A stretch of 64,000 nucleotides of DNA from Euleptes europaea (lineage: Eukaryota; Chordata; Lepidosauria; Squamata; Sphaerodactylidae): the NCBI RefSeq assembly GCF_029931775.1, contig NC_079314.1:70423879-70487878 (forward strand), given 5' to 3'. Under the pieces are notes generated by a model. The model was not told where the DNA came from. It ran no database searches and saw only the letters and a program-made list of their open reading frames with translations. This document shows, piece by piece, positions 11,081 through 22,018 of this stretch. Numbering within the stretch: the first letter of the stretch is position 1; every line of letters begins with the position of its first letter. A program made the position numbers and the translations under genes.

Positions 11081-12634
11081 GAGAATGGAAGCCTCCACAG
11101 GTCATAAACAGTTCATACAAAGCGTCATGCATGGCAGCCACTAGTAAGGAAGGAGGGAAGGGCTTCAAGGCAGCTTGTGAAAAAATTAAGCCAAAATGGT
11201 GGACACAATGTTGCTAAAGTTCAAGAACTGGTTTTAGCTCATAGTCTGAATTTTGAGAGCTGTGCTTTTGTGAAGGTTGCATTTCCACCACCATGTTGTG
11301 TGGTCATTTTTCATGTTTTGTCAGGATTATGAGAACTGTAATAAAACTGAAATTATTCTAGAAAAGGGCCTTAAGCTTGGAGCTACGGTAATTTCTAAGC
11401 TTTTTAGAGTGCAATGGTTGTAATTGCATAAATTTTTGCTTGGTCAGATTAAACAACACAATCCTTGTATGCGTGGTTACTTTATAGCTTTTAGGGTTGT
11501 AATATAGGGGTTTAAAAGTACAGAAATTTGTATGAGTATGCTGTCTCTGCAAATAGCATAAATGATCATATGCTGAAAATTATAGAATGCAGTTGACAAA
11601 ATTTGGGCCACAGAGAATTGCAGCCGGTTGCTGTATAATTGCATATTATAAAAAACTTAGGTCTCTCACTGAAAACCATGATGAGTGACCCTCCACTTAA
11701 TATGTAGTAGTACTTACCTATCGTCTTGAGGACATTATGCATTTCTTCTGCTCTGCATTACTGAATGGTGAGAGTGGGAAAATGCTCAGCATAATGATGT
11801 AGGGGCATGTGGTAAATTATATTGTGTGGAGGAAGTGTTTCAAGTTCTTGCTTTTGGTAATAGTTGGGTGTACTTCAATATTGCATTTGGATTCATAATG
11901 TTACATTTTGAGTGTATTTACATTTATAGTTCTACTTTCACATTGGGACTGAAGGTGGATTTCACAGAGGAAGTTAATACAATCAGCAGGATGGGAACTT
12001 TAATAAACAGTGCAATAGCATTTGTGTGTAGAAATCTGGAACCAACCAGAAATCTGAAAACAAAACTGAAGTAAAGCATAAATGTTAACATGACACGTTA
12101 AACAGTGCAAGGGTTACATAGCAAGACTGTGTTTTGTAGAAAAGATTAATATCTTGATCCTATGATTTAGCCATTTGGGATCAAGCACATGAGCTTGCTG
12201 TGCAAGACTAGCAGTGGGCTGTTATGTCCAACTTGCTTTTAAATGTAGAGAGAAATAATATTGCAGTTAACTGGGTAGTGCAAGACTGTGCTAGCACCTG
12301 CTGTGGTGTGTGGTACAGTACTGTACTGCAGTGCAGTGCAGAATGTACAATATTTAGTAAAGTACTGGGGTAGTTTCACATAGGAATCATATTAACATGC
12401 CTGCGTTTAATAGTACTGTACTTGCATTGAAAGGGAAAATAAATGATTGAGTGTTATGGTTGTACTGTAACATTTAGTATTATACAAATGATTTTACTCT
12501 TCACCAGTCTCGAATGTAAACTGTGGGTGCCACCATTAACTTGAGATGGTATTGATTGCTTTTTGTTAAACATCTTGTTTCAAATACTGGTATTGAAATG
12601 GTTTTGTTAACTTCTTGTTTATTTCTATTAATAG

Positions 12635-12663
12635 ATAAAAATCTGTTCACAGAAGAATTACAA
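12635..12663 (+). CDS. LEMD3: LEMD3 exon 2 (29-nt microexon)
   Basis: AG before and GTAAGT after. It encodes NKNLFTEELQ (first base of N from exon 1), in the nucleoplasmic-to-lumenal linker after the first membrane segment. The exon is needed: exon 1 ends in phase 1, exon 3 begins in phase 0, and these 29 nt restore the frame exactly. Confidence 0.8.
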
Positions 12664-12723
12664 GTAAGTATATCTTTAATGTCTGCATTAAGAGGGCCTA
12701 GCCTCTTAAAAAGTGTTGAGGCA

Positions 12724-12935
12724 TGTGTGTGTGTTAAGTGCTGTCAAGTCGCTTCCGACTCATGGCGACCCTATGAATGAAAGCCCTCCAAAATGTCGTT
12801 TCTTTGACAGCCTTGCTCAATCTTGCAAATTGAAGGCTGTGGCTTCTTTTATTGAGTCAATCCATCTCTTGTTGGGTCTTCCTCTTTTCCTGCTGCCCTC
12901 AACTTTTCCTAGCATGACTGTTGAGGCATAGGCTT
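12724..12935 (-). mobile_element. BovB-type LINE 3' region
   Basis: The + strand reads 'gtgctgtcaagtcgcttcc' then 'gactcatggcgaccctatg', the reverse complement of the conserved BovB 3' end (CATAGGGTCGC.ATGAGTCG...TTGACGGCAC). It continues into 'attgagtcaatccatctctt' and 'gggtcttcctcttttcctgc', typical of the upstream part. Truncated, non-coding. Confidence 0.72.
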
Positions 12936-13763
12936 ACATAATCCTTATGATTTTTTACTATAAGAAGTTTGACAACCATTATGTAAGCATTTTTATCCTT
13001 GCCAAAGGATTACTTGTATTGGGGAGTCCTGTTTGGTGTGACTCTAGTAATGACTTGGCTACATTTTAATGTTAGGTTTGAATCCCTTGTATACCCTTGC
13101 TAAAATTCTATTGTAGAGAAGGGAAAAAGTGAATTAGGAGATCCTGTTTATCTTAGACAAATTACTTTCTGAAGTTTTACTCAAGACACCTCTATCTTAA
13201 AGCAGAGTGCTGGTTCTAGTTGTAGACTTTAAAGTGAGGTGTATACATCAGTTCGTGCTGCTTTGCTTCTAATATGTATCTGTTTTAGTCTGGCATTTCC
13301 ATCACATCTCTGAATCCTCACTGTCTTTGATGGCAAGACAGATTATTCCTTAAATGACAGCTGCTTGTAAACATCACTGTTGTATCCAAACATAACCTTA
13401 AGTTTTGTATATGTCTGTGTTCTTCTTTGTGCCGTTTTGGAAGAGTGGTAGTTGATAGTTTTTTTTCCCATGTCTTAGGACCCATGGAAATGTAAGTAGT
13501 CTAACAGTGTAATCCTAAAGTTTGCACCATTCTAAATTTAATAAAGTAATTAGAAGGGTGTAACTTCTTAGTTGTACCTAACCGGGGGGAGTATTCTCCA
13601 GTCTCCTTGCTGTTGAAATGTACTGTAGCTTAATGGGTTGGGGGGCGGGTGTCGCACATGTGAATGGGTGTTTCTAAATGTTTGGGATGCAATACTAGTC
13701 TGTTAAGAAACTGAGCGCTTTAATTAGTTTCAGTATTTGCTAATTAGCTGCTTACATTTCTAG

Positions 13764-13818
13764 GCAAATCTCATGAACAGCTTATACAAACTTCATGATA
13801 AGTTGGCACAAATAGCAG
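13764..13818 (+). CDS. LEMD3: LEMD3 exon 3
   Basis: Encodes ANLMNSLYKLHDKLAQIA, aligned with mammalian 'LMMNTLYKLHDRLAQLAG'. Acceptor ttctag, donor GTAAGA, ends in phase 1. Confidence 0.93.
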
Positions 13819-14304
13819 GTAAGACTTCTAAACTAATATGAGAGCTGGATTTCCAAAATTTGCACATGTTTCCATAGAAGGTCAAGAAGTATTTGTTCTT
13901 TCTCATTGTAGGAACACTATGATAATAGTTGCTTCATTTATGTTAGGTTGATTAAATTGTCGACACACTAAACAGAATGCCCTGGGACACAGGAGTCTGC
14001 TAGGAACAGGGGAAATTAATAACATTGCTCCAACTTTCCTTTTGCACAGATGGGTGGGTGCAGGTGGGCTGATATCAGTTGTAGAAGATTGCGAAGGGAT
14101 GATGTTGCCTGGTATTCCTCTTCACAGCAACCCCCGATGCCACTGTCACATTCAGTACATGGGCTTTCATGCCTCTGAGTATCAACTTTTTGCAGGTCTT
14201 GGGAAGTAGCTGGGCAAATGGGCAGTAATCCACTAATGCCCTTGCACTCACGGTTCACAGGACCCAACCCTCTATAACTCTACAGCAAAGGTAGACTAGA
14301 TTAA

Positions 14305-14915
14305 TTTTTCAAATTTCAAATACCTTTATTGGCATAGTACAATTTGCAGTATATAAAAGGATAAAAGTTAAAGTAAAATTAATATAAATAATTCCTTAAT
14401 GTTGTGATTCTACTTTCGACTAGATTCCCATTGGTTCACTACTATTGTCAGAAATTTTGCCAAGTTTTCGGTTATCTCAGGATCCTTATCAGCTAATAGT
14501 TTGTAAAGTATTTTCGTATTATTTGAGGAGAAGTTCAAAACTATAGGTTTTATGAGGTTTCCTCTTGGGGAATCATAAAGATGGCAGTCCAAAAGAATAT
14601 GAGATAGGGAGTCAGGACATCCTGCGCCACATCTGCAGACTTTCAGTGTAAGGTGTTTTCAGGAATCTGCCACAGAGGATCGCTGAAGGCAATGAATTAG
14701 TCCTAGCTTACATAAAGACTTTCCTGAGCTTAGGATTGTCAAGACTGTCCAGGTAGTTTAAATGGAAATTAGGTGGAAGTCCAAAGTTTTGAGGTGAGCA
14801 AATTGGCGGCGTTAAAGGAAATTTGCGCTGGAACTCGTGATCGGCTAGTCTTTGTTTTATTAGACTTAGGCTATAACTCTCGCTGGACAGAAGCAGTCGA
14901 TGCGTAACTGGGCAA
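14305..14915 (-). mobile_element. Non-LTR retrotransposon (LINE), 3' portion, left of the nested DIRS element
   Basis: The minus strand encodes a C-terminal LINE region with a CxC...H..L.C zinc-type motif (SHILLDCHLYDSPRGN) and ends in an AATAAAGG-type tail then 'atttgaaatttgaaaaa'. It is preceded on the + strand by TAGACTAGATTAA (14292-14304). The identical 13-mer occurs at 20533-20545 beyond the DIRS element, so the LINE (about 690 bp in two parts) inserted first, by target-primed reverse transcription. Family is uncertain (R4-like or L2/CR1-like). The coding sequence is 5'-truncated and decayed. Confidence 0.85.
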
Positions 14916-15043
14916 TTCTCGGCTCAGAGGGACAAAGGGCATCTTCAGAATGGGTGTTTCCTTTTCCTCTTTGCTCGGGAGGCAGGATTTAATATTTAAA
15001 TTTTCCCTTGACTACTGAGGGTAAACGCCCCCTGAAGCCAGTT
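14916..15043 (+). repeat. DIRS left inverted terminal repeat
   Basis: Starts near TTCTCGGCTCAGAGG and ends CCTGAAGCCAGTT. Positions 14922-15043 are inverted at 20294-20415. The outermost bases are defined by the internal complementary region. Confidence 0.92.
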
Positions 15044-15199
15044 CTATTTCCTGCCTTATCGGGAGAGCAGCCTCTAAGCAGCTCTCAGCTCAAGGAGAAC
15101 AAATTTTTACTCTTATTCCTTATCTGTTCCTATCTATACTTTCCTGTACCTAAATTTCACATCTATATTTTCTCTACCTTTTCTATCTTAGATAGAAGG

Positions 15200-15235
<36 letters not shown>

Positions 15236-15249
15236 CCCGCCAAAACAAG

Positions 15250-17052
15250 ATGGCGGATCGGCAAGAAGACGATTATATCGCCTCAGCCGATTTGGACCCT
15301 AGCCTTCTAACAGCTATGCCGGGTCCTTCTGATCCCTCCACCAGTCAACCAGTTGACTCGGGGGTTAAAAATAAAAAGAAAAACGGCTCAAGCGGCGGAG
15401 GCAGCGGCAAGCGCAAGAGGGTCGTCTCGACCAGCGGCAAGCGCGCTAAACGCCTCATAGACGCCGCACGGCTCACAGGCGCTCCAAAAAGAAGCGGACG
15501 AGTTCCCGCAACGGCTAGCGCCACGGAGATTACAGCGGCTCTTGCCGCTCCTCCGGTGCAGCAACTCCCAGGGGAAGAACAGCAGGCTGGCGGCTCGCCT
15601 TTGCCTTTTACCGCTTCGTCCTATGGCGGCTCGCCTTTAGTGCAAGGACGTGAAGCGGCTGCGGAGACACCGGCTACCGGTAGGATTCCTCCCCCCCTGT
15701 TTCAAGATGGCGGGCTAGCTTTTCTTAGAGCGGAGCTTTCAGCTCTTATTAAAGATGCCTTCACAGAAGGCTTGAGAGCAGCCCAACCCCCCCCCCCTCC
15801 AACCTATCCCCATACCTCCTCAGCCATGGAAGCCCAGACATTACAGGACTATACGTCCTTGGGTGCCCGTCCAAAACAAACAAGTGCTGGCAGTACTTAC
15901 CTTGGGGACGGCAAGTGGCCTACTAAGGCGGCTCTAAAGGACACTTCAGCTCAGCAGGCTATGCAAGGGGAGGAGGGAGATGACTCCATGTCTGAAAGAG
16001 AGGAGGGCGAGTTCAGTTCGGATGGGGAAGACATAATTGAACAACCAAAACAGTCTAGAGTGTTTAACGCTGAGGAATTTCCTCTGCTATTGTCTAAAAC
16101 CCTAGCAGCCCTTGATCTTTCAGATGACACTGACATTGCAAACACTCAAAGAAAAAAGGGGATGAAAGAATTCTTCCATATGCATGACATTCCAGACAAG
16201 GTGATACCTGTACCTGATTATTTCCTATCACTCATTAAGTCAGAGTGGGAGAAACCAATGGGTTCAAAACAGTTCCCAGTAACATCAAAAAAGTTTTATA
16301 ATGTAGATCAGGCCACCTCAGAAATGCTCAAGGTACCCCCGGTGGAAGCTCCGGTCACTACACTACATACTTCAGACACAGTCACTGAAGAGGGACAGGC
16401 ATTGATCAGAGATCCTGCTGATAGAAAGGCAGAGTTGGCATGCAAAAAGTCACATGAGGCCTCAGCCCTGGCAATTAAGGCCTCGGTTACATCTGCTCTG
16501 GTGTCAAGAGCAGCAATTATCTGGGCCAGAAAATTGACTCAGATTATTCCTCAGGAGGAAAAACAGGCTTGTGAAGGTGTCTCTAGAATTCTAAGAGCTG
16601 TCTCCTTCCTGGCAGACTCTACCTTAGACACCATGGCTTACGCTGCTAGAGCTTTAGCTACCTCAGCCGCAGCTAGAAGAGCCTTATGGCTTCGCCCTTG
16701 GTCAGTGGAGCACCGGTCAAAGTCAGTCCTCATGGGCTATCCATATCAAGGAAAACGCCTATTTGGAGACAAATTAGATACCATCCTAGTGGAGACTAAA
16801 GATAAAAAGCAAGCCTTACCCAAGTCTCTTCACAAAGATTTTAAAAGCTCCTCCAATTCTACCAATTTTCGATCTTACCATACTCTCCAAAAATTCAGAC
16901 CTGACCAACGCAGAAATCATTGGGGTCAAAACAATCAGTGGAGACAAAATCGTACTTCCTTTCGGAGAGGAGGTAGATTCAATAGGAATTCAAAATTCTC
17001 CTCCTTTCAAAGTGACAAGGGGAATAAACCTGGACAACAGTCCAAACAGTGA
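15250..17052 (+). CDS. DIRS gag-like ORF (600 aa)
   Basis: Putative gag-like nucleocapsid protein of the DIRS element. The ATG follows a 30-nt A-run (about 15203-15233) in the leader. The N-terminal region is Lys/Arg and Gly/Ser rich (KNKKKNGSSGGG, SGKRKRV), the middle acidic (MSEREEGEFSSDGED), and the C-terminus basic and Asn/Arg rich (RRGGRFNRNSKF), as expected for a nucleic-acid-binding protein. Open throughout; it overlaps the next ORF by 41 nt. Confidence 0.85.
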   Translation: MADRQEDDYIASADLDPSLLTAMPGPSDPSTSQPVDSGVKNKKKNGSSGGGSGKRKRVVSTSGKRAKRLIDAARLTGAPKRSGRVPATASATEITAALAAPPVQQLPGEEQQAGGSPLPFTASSYGGSPLVQGREAAAETPATGRIPPPLFQDGGLAFLRAELSALIKDAFTEGLRAAQPPPPPTYPHTSSAMEAQTLQDYTSLGARPKQTSAGSTYLGDGKWPTKAALKDTSAQQAMQGEEGDDSMSEREEGEFSSDGEDIIEQPKQSRVFNAEEFPLLLSKTLAALDLSDDTDIANTQRKKGMKEFFHMHDIPDKVIPVPDYFLSLIKSEWEKPMGSKQFPVTSKKFYNVDQATSEMLKVPPVEAPVTTLHTSDTVTEEGQALIRDPADRKAELACKKSHEASALAIKASVTSALVSRAAIIWARKLTQIIPQEEKQACEGVSRILRAVSFLADSTLDTMAYAARALATSAAARRALWLRPWSVEHRSKSVLMGYPYQGKRLFGDKLDTILVETKDKKQALPKSLHKDFKSSSNSTNFRSYHTLQKFRPDQRRNHWGQNNQWRQNRTSFRRGGRFNRNSKFSSFQSDKGNKPGQQSKQ

Positions 17053-18949
17053 CGCCGACCTGCTGCCTGTGGGGGGCAGGCTCAGTCACTTTCACCCACA
17101 GTGGTTGACCCCTCATGTAGACCTGTGGGTTCAAAACATAATACTTCAGGGATACCAAATAGAGTTCTCTCACATACCTACAGACAGACTTCAGATATCA
17201 CCAACATCCAAGAACAAACAAAAAATACAAAGAACTTCAGAAGCGATACAACATCTAGTAGACATCAAAGCGATAGAGATAGTGCCTCCTTCGGAACGCT
17301 CATTGGGAATCTATTCAGTATTCTTCACCGTTCCCAAAACAGATGGGGGATGGCGGGCCATCCTAGATCTGAAGTTTCTGAACAGATTTATCCCATTGAG
17401 ACGCTTCCGAATGGAGACACTGAAGTCAGTTTCAGAGGCATTGAGACCAATGGACTTTCTAACATCCATAGACCTCACCGAAGCGTACCTACATATCCTC
17501 ATTTATCCACAACATCGACGCTTTCTGAGGTTCCTCTACCAAGGAATGCACTACCAGTTCAGAGCCCTCCCCTTCGGGTTAACTTCCGCCCCAAGGGTCT
17601 TCACCAAAGTACTGGTTACTTTGGTGGCAGAATTACGCAAGGAGGGCATACGCATTCATCCCTACTTAGACGACATTCTGGTATGTGCAGATTCCAAACA
17701 GCAAAGTCTACAACACACAAAACAAGTAGTAGAAAAATTGACAAGCCACGGCTTCCTAATCAATCACAAGAAGAGCAAGTTAACTCCTTCACAACATCTA
17801 AAACACTTAGGCGTTCTCATAGACACTCAACAAAACAAACTCTTCCTGACGGAGGACAAGATCACTCTCATATCATCCCTAGCCAAGGCTGCATGCAATT
17901 CCAGGGTGTCCAAACTCATGGCTCTCGCCAAGTTACAAGGGCACATGGTAGCTTGCATCCCCACCATACAATGGGCTCGTCTACACTCGAGACCTCTACA
18001 ATGGCTACTCAGACCCTATCAAAGGGACATTCAAAGGAAACGAGACATAAACATCCTCCTTCCCAAGGAAGTCAAACACAGTCTACAGTGGTGGGCACAA
18101 AGAAACAACCTTTCAAGGGGCCTCCGATTCATTTACCCGATACCAGAACAAATTTACACGGACGCATGCACGACTGGGTGGGGAGCAATCTTTCACGAGC
18201 ACATAGCCCAAGGCAATTGGAACCCCCAGGAACAAAAATTACACATAAACGTGTTAGAAATCAGAGCGATATACAAAGCTCTACAAAGCTTCACTCCACT
18301 AATCCTAAGGAAGGACATACTGGTAAGAACGGACAATGTGGCCGCAAAGGCACATTTGAACAAACAGGGGGGCTCACGGTCATCACCCCTACACAAGGAA
18401 GCACTAAAAATACTGAATTGGGCAGAAACCAACCTAACCTCACTACAGGCGGAACACATTCAGGGAGTCACGAATATTCAAGCAGATTGGCTGAGCAGGG
18501 AGACAATAAACGAGGCAGAATGGTCCCTTCACCCGGACATATTCCAGCACATCACACAAAGGTTCGGGACACCTCAAATAGATCTATTTGCCTCAAAATC
18601 GAACCACCAACTACCCCGGTATTACTCCAGATTTGCACAACAGGGGGCGGAACAGACGGATGCCCTAACGGCTCCTTGGCCCAGGGGAATGCTATACGCT
18701 TTCCCTCCACTCCCTCTCATACCAAGAGTACTGAGGAGGATAAAAACACTAAACGCACACGTCTTATTCGTAGCCCCTTACTGGCCCAGAAGGCCATGGT
18801 TTCCGATTTTAATTCAAATGTCTCACAACAACTTCTGGAGACTTCCAGACAGACAGGACCTTCTGATACAGGGCCCAGTATGCCATCCCAATCCAGGATG
18901 GTACAAAATGACCGTATGGGTATTGAACGGAGGAGACTTTGCAACTTAG
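17012..18949 (+). CDS. DIRS reverse transcriptase / RNase H ORF (645 aa)
   Basis: Carries RT blocks including VPKTDGGWRAILDLKFLN, FGLTSAPRVFTK and the YLDD active-site box (HPYLDDILVC), followed by an RNase H region (IYTDACTTGWGA; RTDNVAAKAHLNK). The C-terminal part (DIFQHITQRFGTPQIDLFAS, YAFPPLPLI) is typical of DIRS proteins after RNase H. The frame is open; the true start is unclear because it overlaps the gag frame. Confidence 0.92.
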   Translation: MTRGINLDNSPNSDADLLPVGGRLSHFHPQWLTPHVDLWVQNIILQGYQIEFSHIPTDRLQISPTSKNKQKIQRTSEAIQHLVDIKAIEIVPPSERSLGIYSVFFTVPKTDGGWRAILDLKFLNRFIPLRRFRMETLKSVSEALRPMDFLTSIDLTEAYLHILIYPQHRRFLRFLYQGMHYQFRALPFGLTSAPRVFTKVLVTLVAELRKEGIRIHPYLDDILVCADSKQQSLQHTKQVVEKLTSHGFLINHKKSKLTPSQHLKHLGVLIDTQQNKLFLTEDKITLISSLAKAACNSRVSKLMALAKLQGHMVACIPTIQWARLHSRPLQWLLRPYQRDIQRKRDINILLPKEVKHSLQWWAQRNNLSRGLRFIYPIPEQIYTDACTTGWGAIFHEHIAQGNWNPQEQKLHINVLEIRAIYKALQSFTPLILRKDILVRTDNVAAKAHLNKQGGSRSSPLHKEALKILNWAETNLTSLQAEHIQGVTNIQADWLSRETINEAEWSLHPDIFQHITQRFGTPQIDLFASKSNHQLPRYYSRFAQQGAEQTDALTAPWPRGMLYAFPPLPLIPRVLRRIKTLNAHVLFVAPYWPRRPWFPILIQMSHNNFWRLPDRQDLLIQGPVCHPNPGWYKMTVWVLNGGDFAT

Positions 18950-19971
18950 GTTACAGTGAGGACATAATTAATACCATCCAGGCTGCACGCAAACCTTCAA
19001 CTCAAAGAATCTACAATTCTACATGGAAGGCCTTTACTAGGTGGTGCAGACGCAAAGGCTTTAACCCACTCAAACCTAGAACACTTGGCATCCTGTCCTT
19101 TTTACAGGAAGGTCAACAGATGGGCTTAGCCACTTCTACACTACACAGGCAACTAGCTTCCATAGCCACCATCGTTCCAAGAGTGGCAGGTTATAAAATA
19201 TCCAAACATCCTCACATTAAATTATTCTTTAGAGGCTTAAGCATCATCAATCCTCCAACAAAACACAGGTTTCCTACTTGGAGCCTACACACAGTCTTGA
19301 CAGCACTCACAAAACCCCCCTTCGAACCTCTTTCGAAGGTAGGGCTCAAATGGCTTAGGATGAAAGTGATATTTTTAACAGCCATAACATCGGCACGTAG
19401 AGTCTCAGAAATAGGCGCATTATCTATCCGCCCCGGTCTCATTACCTTCCACAAGGATAAGGTAGTACTCAGACATGATCACTCATTCTTACCTAAGTGC
19501 AATACAAAATTCCACAGAGATCAAGACATAGTTCTGCCCTCATTTTGTCCCAATCCTAAGACTCCAAAGGAAAAGACATGGCATACACTAGATGTAAGGA
19601 GGGCCATTCACATTTATATGTCCAGAACAGAAAGTATCAGGACTTCAGAAGCCTTGTTCATTAACATATCACAGCCAAAGAGAGGTAAACCCATGTCAAG
19701 AGCTTCTATCAGTCGCACCATCTCATTGTGCATTAAGACAGCTTATAAGGAAAGCAAGCTACCAATACCTGGGGGCATTACTGCACATTCAGTTAGAAGT
19801 TCAGCAACTTCCACAGCCTTCGACAGGCAGGCCCCCATAGATGAAATTTGTAAGGCAGCCACGTGGTCGTCGGTGTCTACCTTTGTACGACACTATAAGA
19901 TGAACCTATACTCATCTTCAGATGCAGCATTCGGCAGACGAGTGTTGCAAAGTATATTACAGGACGTCTAA
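18950..19971 (+). CDS. DIRS tyrosine recombinase region
   Basis: Lies in a different frame from the RT ORF; the open frame extends back to 17101, but its first two thirds lie opposite the RT coding sequence and show no domain. The recombinase part has a SAM-like N-terminal half (STQRIYNSTWKAFTRWCRRK) and the catalytic signature: Arg in SARRVSEIGAL, HxxR in AHSVRSSATS, and the Tyr nucleophile in VRHYKMN. It catalyses integration of a circular intermediate, which explains the lack of target duplication. Translation start not determined. Confidence 0.88.
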
Positions 19972-20002
19972 CCCATCCTGGGCGGGGACTGCTCTTGTAT
20001 GT

Positions 20003-20098
20003 CCCATTCTGAAGATGCCCTTTGTCCCTCTGAGCCGAGAAAGAGCCTTGGCTACTTACCGTGAAGGCTTCTTCTGCTCAGAGGGACGAAGGGCATCT
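20003..20098 (+). repeat. DIRS internal complementary region
   Basis: The left half (to about 20041) is the reverse complement of the element's left outer end, and the right half is the reverse complement of its right outer end. They meet as GAGCCGAGAAAGAGCC. The two ITR variants (CAAAGGG and CGAAGGG) are each preserved in the matching half, as the DIRS rolling-circle replication model predicts. Confidence 0.92.
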
Positions 20099-20293
20099 TG
20101 CCCTCCCAGACGTCTGCTTTATTTCCTATTGTTCTTTACCATGGTTCATTACTTCCATTTACACTTAGACCTTAGTCTCGTTAAGACTACTCTAAACTCA
20201 GCGTCTTTTACTACTAATCGGTTTATAACTTACTGATGACTTAAATGTTACAAGTTTTTTCTCAGTTACCTATATAAGGCTTGGAAAGTTTTT

Positions 20294-20451
20294 AACTGGC
20301 TTCAGGGGGCGTTTACCCTCAGTAGTCAAGGGAAAATTTAAATATTAAATCCTGCCTCCCGAGCAAAGAGGAAAAGGAAACACCCATTCTGAAGATGCCC
20401 TTCGTCCCTCTGAGCAGAAGAAGCCTTCACGGTAAGTAGCCAAGGCTCTTT
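20294..20451 (-). repeat. DIRS right inverted terminal repeat plus right-end extension
   Basis: 20294-20415 is the inverted copy of 14922-15043. The remaining bases to about 20451 are unique to the right end and are mirrored in the internal complementary region. Confidence 0.9.
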
Positions 20452-20532
20452 TTCTTTTTATCTTGATTGTCCATTCAGAACGTTCAGTCCAGTAGGGGTC
20501 TTCTAGTAGGTATTTAAACAGGGTTGATTCCC
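20452..20532 (-). mobile_element. LINE fragment, 5' side of the DIRS-interrupted copy
   Basis: The minus strand reads LFKYLLEDPYWTERSEWTIK, a LINE C-terminal-type coding segment that ends at the DIRS boundary. It is followed by the 13-bp target duplication TAGACTAGATTAA (20533-20545), identical to 14292-14304. Confidence 0.8.
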
Positions 20533-21036
20533 TAGACTAGATTAAAAATATTCCTGGTTAAAAGTAACCATTTGCTTAATACTTAAGTAATACTTTTGTA
20601 TTATATTCAGAATTCACTGTTACTACTTTCCTTCCTCTTTGGATTTAAAATAATGTAACAAGTGCAGTTCTAGACACACTTGTGGAATGGTTCCTGTAGT
20701 ACTTGTGTTTTAATCAACTGCTTGTGCAGGTAGAATGAAACTTTTGGATTTAGTTTCATTTTTCATATACATTAATTTTTCATGAGGTGTGGGTAGTCTT
20801 CCCCTAAACAGATACTTTCTGCATGACAAAGTCTGCGTCTTTGGACCCAGTCAGCTTTATTCAGTTCATGTGAAGCTTTAAAAATGTGTCAAGGTGTGTG
20901 GGACACTTGAGAGCTCCCAAGAGCTCTTATTCAAGTATAAGCTCTTGTATAGTCACAGTTGACATATCCCACCAAGCAGGTAATATTTGTGTCTGGAAGC
21001 AACATTTTTTTAATGGTGCTGTATTACTGGTACTTA

Positions 21037-21318
21037 CAGCGCATTCCTGAAAGGAATGCCTGTGCTGGGCTTAGGAGGCAAACTGGCTGTGTTGCACATC
21101 CAAAACCTCTGCCCAGCGCCAAAAAACCGTGCAACCCTCATAGGGTTGCATGGGAGATAAGCCAGCTAAAAGCTGGCGTATCTTTGCAAAAATAAAAAGG
21201 GCGTTCCCGAGCCGAAAGTGCTTGGGAGGCCGACTAATGTCAGCCCTGCCCCGCGGCTGGTACTGCTACGCCCCAGGAACGCTTCCCGGTGCACCGGAAT
21301 GCCTCCCGGAACGGGTCC
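21037..21318 (+). mobile_element. Harbinger-like MITE, copy C, TTA target duplication
   Basis: The left end CAGCGCATTCCTGA is flanked by TTA (21034-21036). The right end, CCCGGAACGGGTCC, is a diverged inverted copy and is followed by TTA (21319-21321). The interior holds small hairpins (around 21127-21150 and 21160-21178). No coding capacity. Confidence 0.7.
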
Positions 21319-22018
21319 TTAGTAACTACTTCAGAAACTTCTGCCTGAATCCTTGGGCACAGTTTAAGGTTCCTCATTGTTACTGATTGATGGGAGGGGA
21401 TCAGGTTGGTTTTAATGTTTACATTTTGTGTTCACATATGTAAAACACTGGAGAGGTATGATAGCGTTTATTGTGCATAGGCAAAGGCCGTTACAGTCGG
21501 TAACCGAAGTGGTTAAATGTCATTTTGAAAGTGAACAACTCAAAACTAGGAAAAGCTAGACTGAAGTTTGTTTGCACTTTTCCTGCTGTTTTGTGCGCAG
21601 TGAGAAACCATTACATATTCATTTAACCCTTGCATTCAGTTTTGATTTAACCCTTGCATTCAGTTTTGACTTCACAACTCTTACAGATGACATTAAATGA
21701 GCATTTGCACTGTGCATACCATATGGAACAGTACAGAGATCTAAATTTAAATGTTTGAAAAGTTTAAGCAGTGCATCAGAGACAAAAATGCTAAAATGTT
21801 GTTGAATCAAACCTATTCAGATTCATGTTCTGAAGCTCATACTTGTGACATTCACCTGACAGTAGAGATGCCCTGATTGATAGACACAAACTTTATTTGT
21901 ATAGTGCAGCATCCAAAGATTATCTTCTTCAGTTACTTAACAGTGTGATTTTACTTTTGGCTATGTGTTATGCAGTATAAAGAAGTAATAAATATGCAAA
22001 AATATTTAATTCAACTAG

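Larger units (their letters stand above)
7745..12634 (+). other. LEMD3: LEMD3 intron 1
   Basis: A 4.9-kb intron with GT donor (GTAAGT) and AG acceptor. Apart from the CR1, MIR-like, MITE and 5S-SINE copies listed separately, I see no coding sequence in it. Confidence 0.85.
14916..20451 (+). mobile_element. DIRS-family tyrosine-recombinase retroelement, looks whole
   Basis: About 5.5 kb. It has the full DIRS layout: inverted terminal repeats (14922-15043 and 20294-20415, differing at about one position), a gag-like ORF, an RT/RNase H ORF, a tyrosine-recombinase region, and an internal complementary region whose two halves match the two outer ends. It makes no target-site duplication, as DIRS elements integrate by recombinase. 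It splits the LINE above and lies in LEMD3 intron 3 in the same orientation as the gene. All three reading frames are open and the ITRs are near-identical, so the insertion is young. Confidence 0.95.

Noticed and set aside
17101-18940. First two thirds of the 956-codon frame in the DIRS element
   Set aside because: It overlaps the RT/RNase H coding sequence in another frame and is Ser/Thr/His-rich without any domain; only the C-terminal recombinase part is meaningful.
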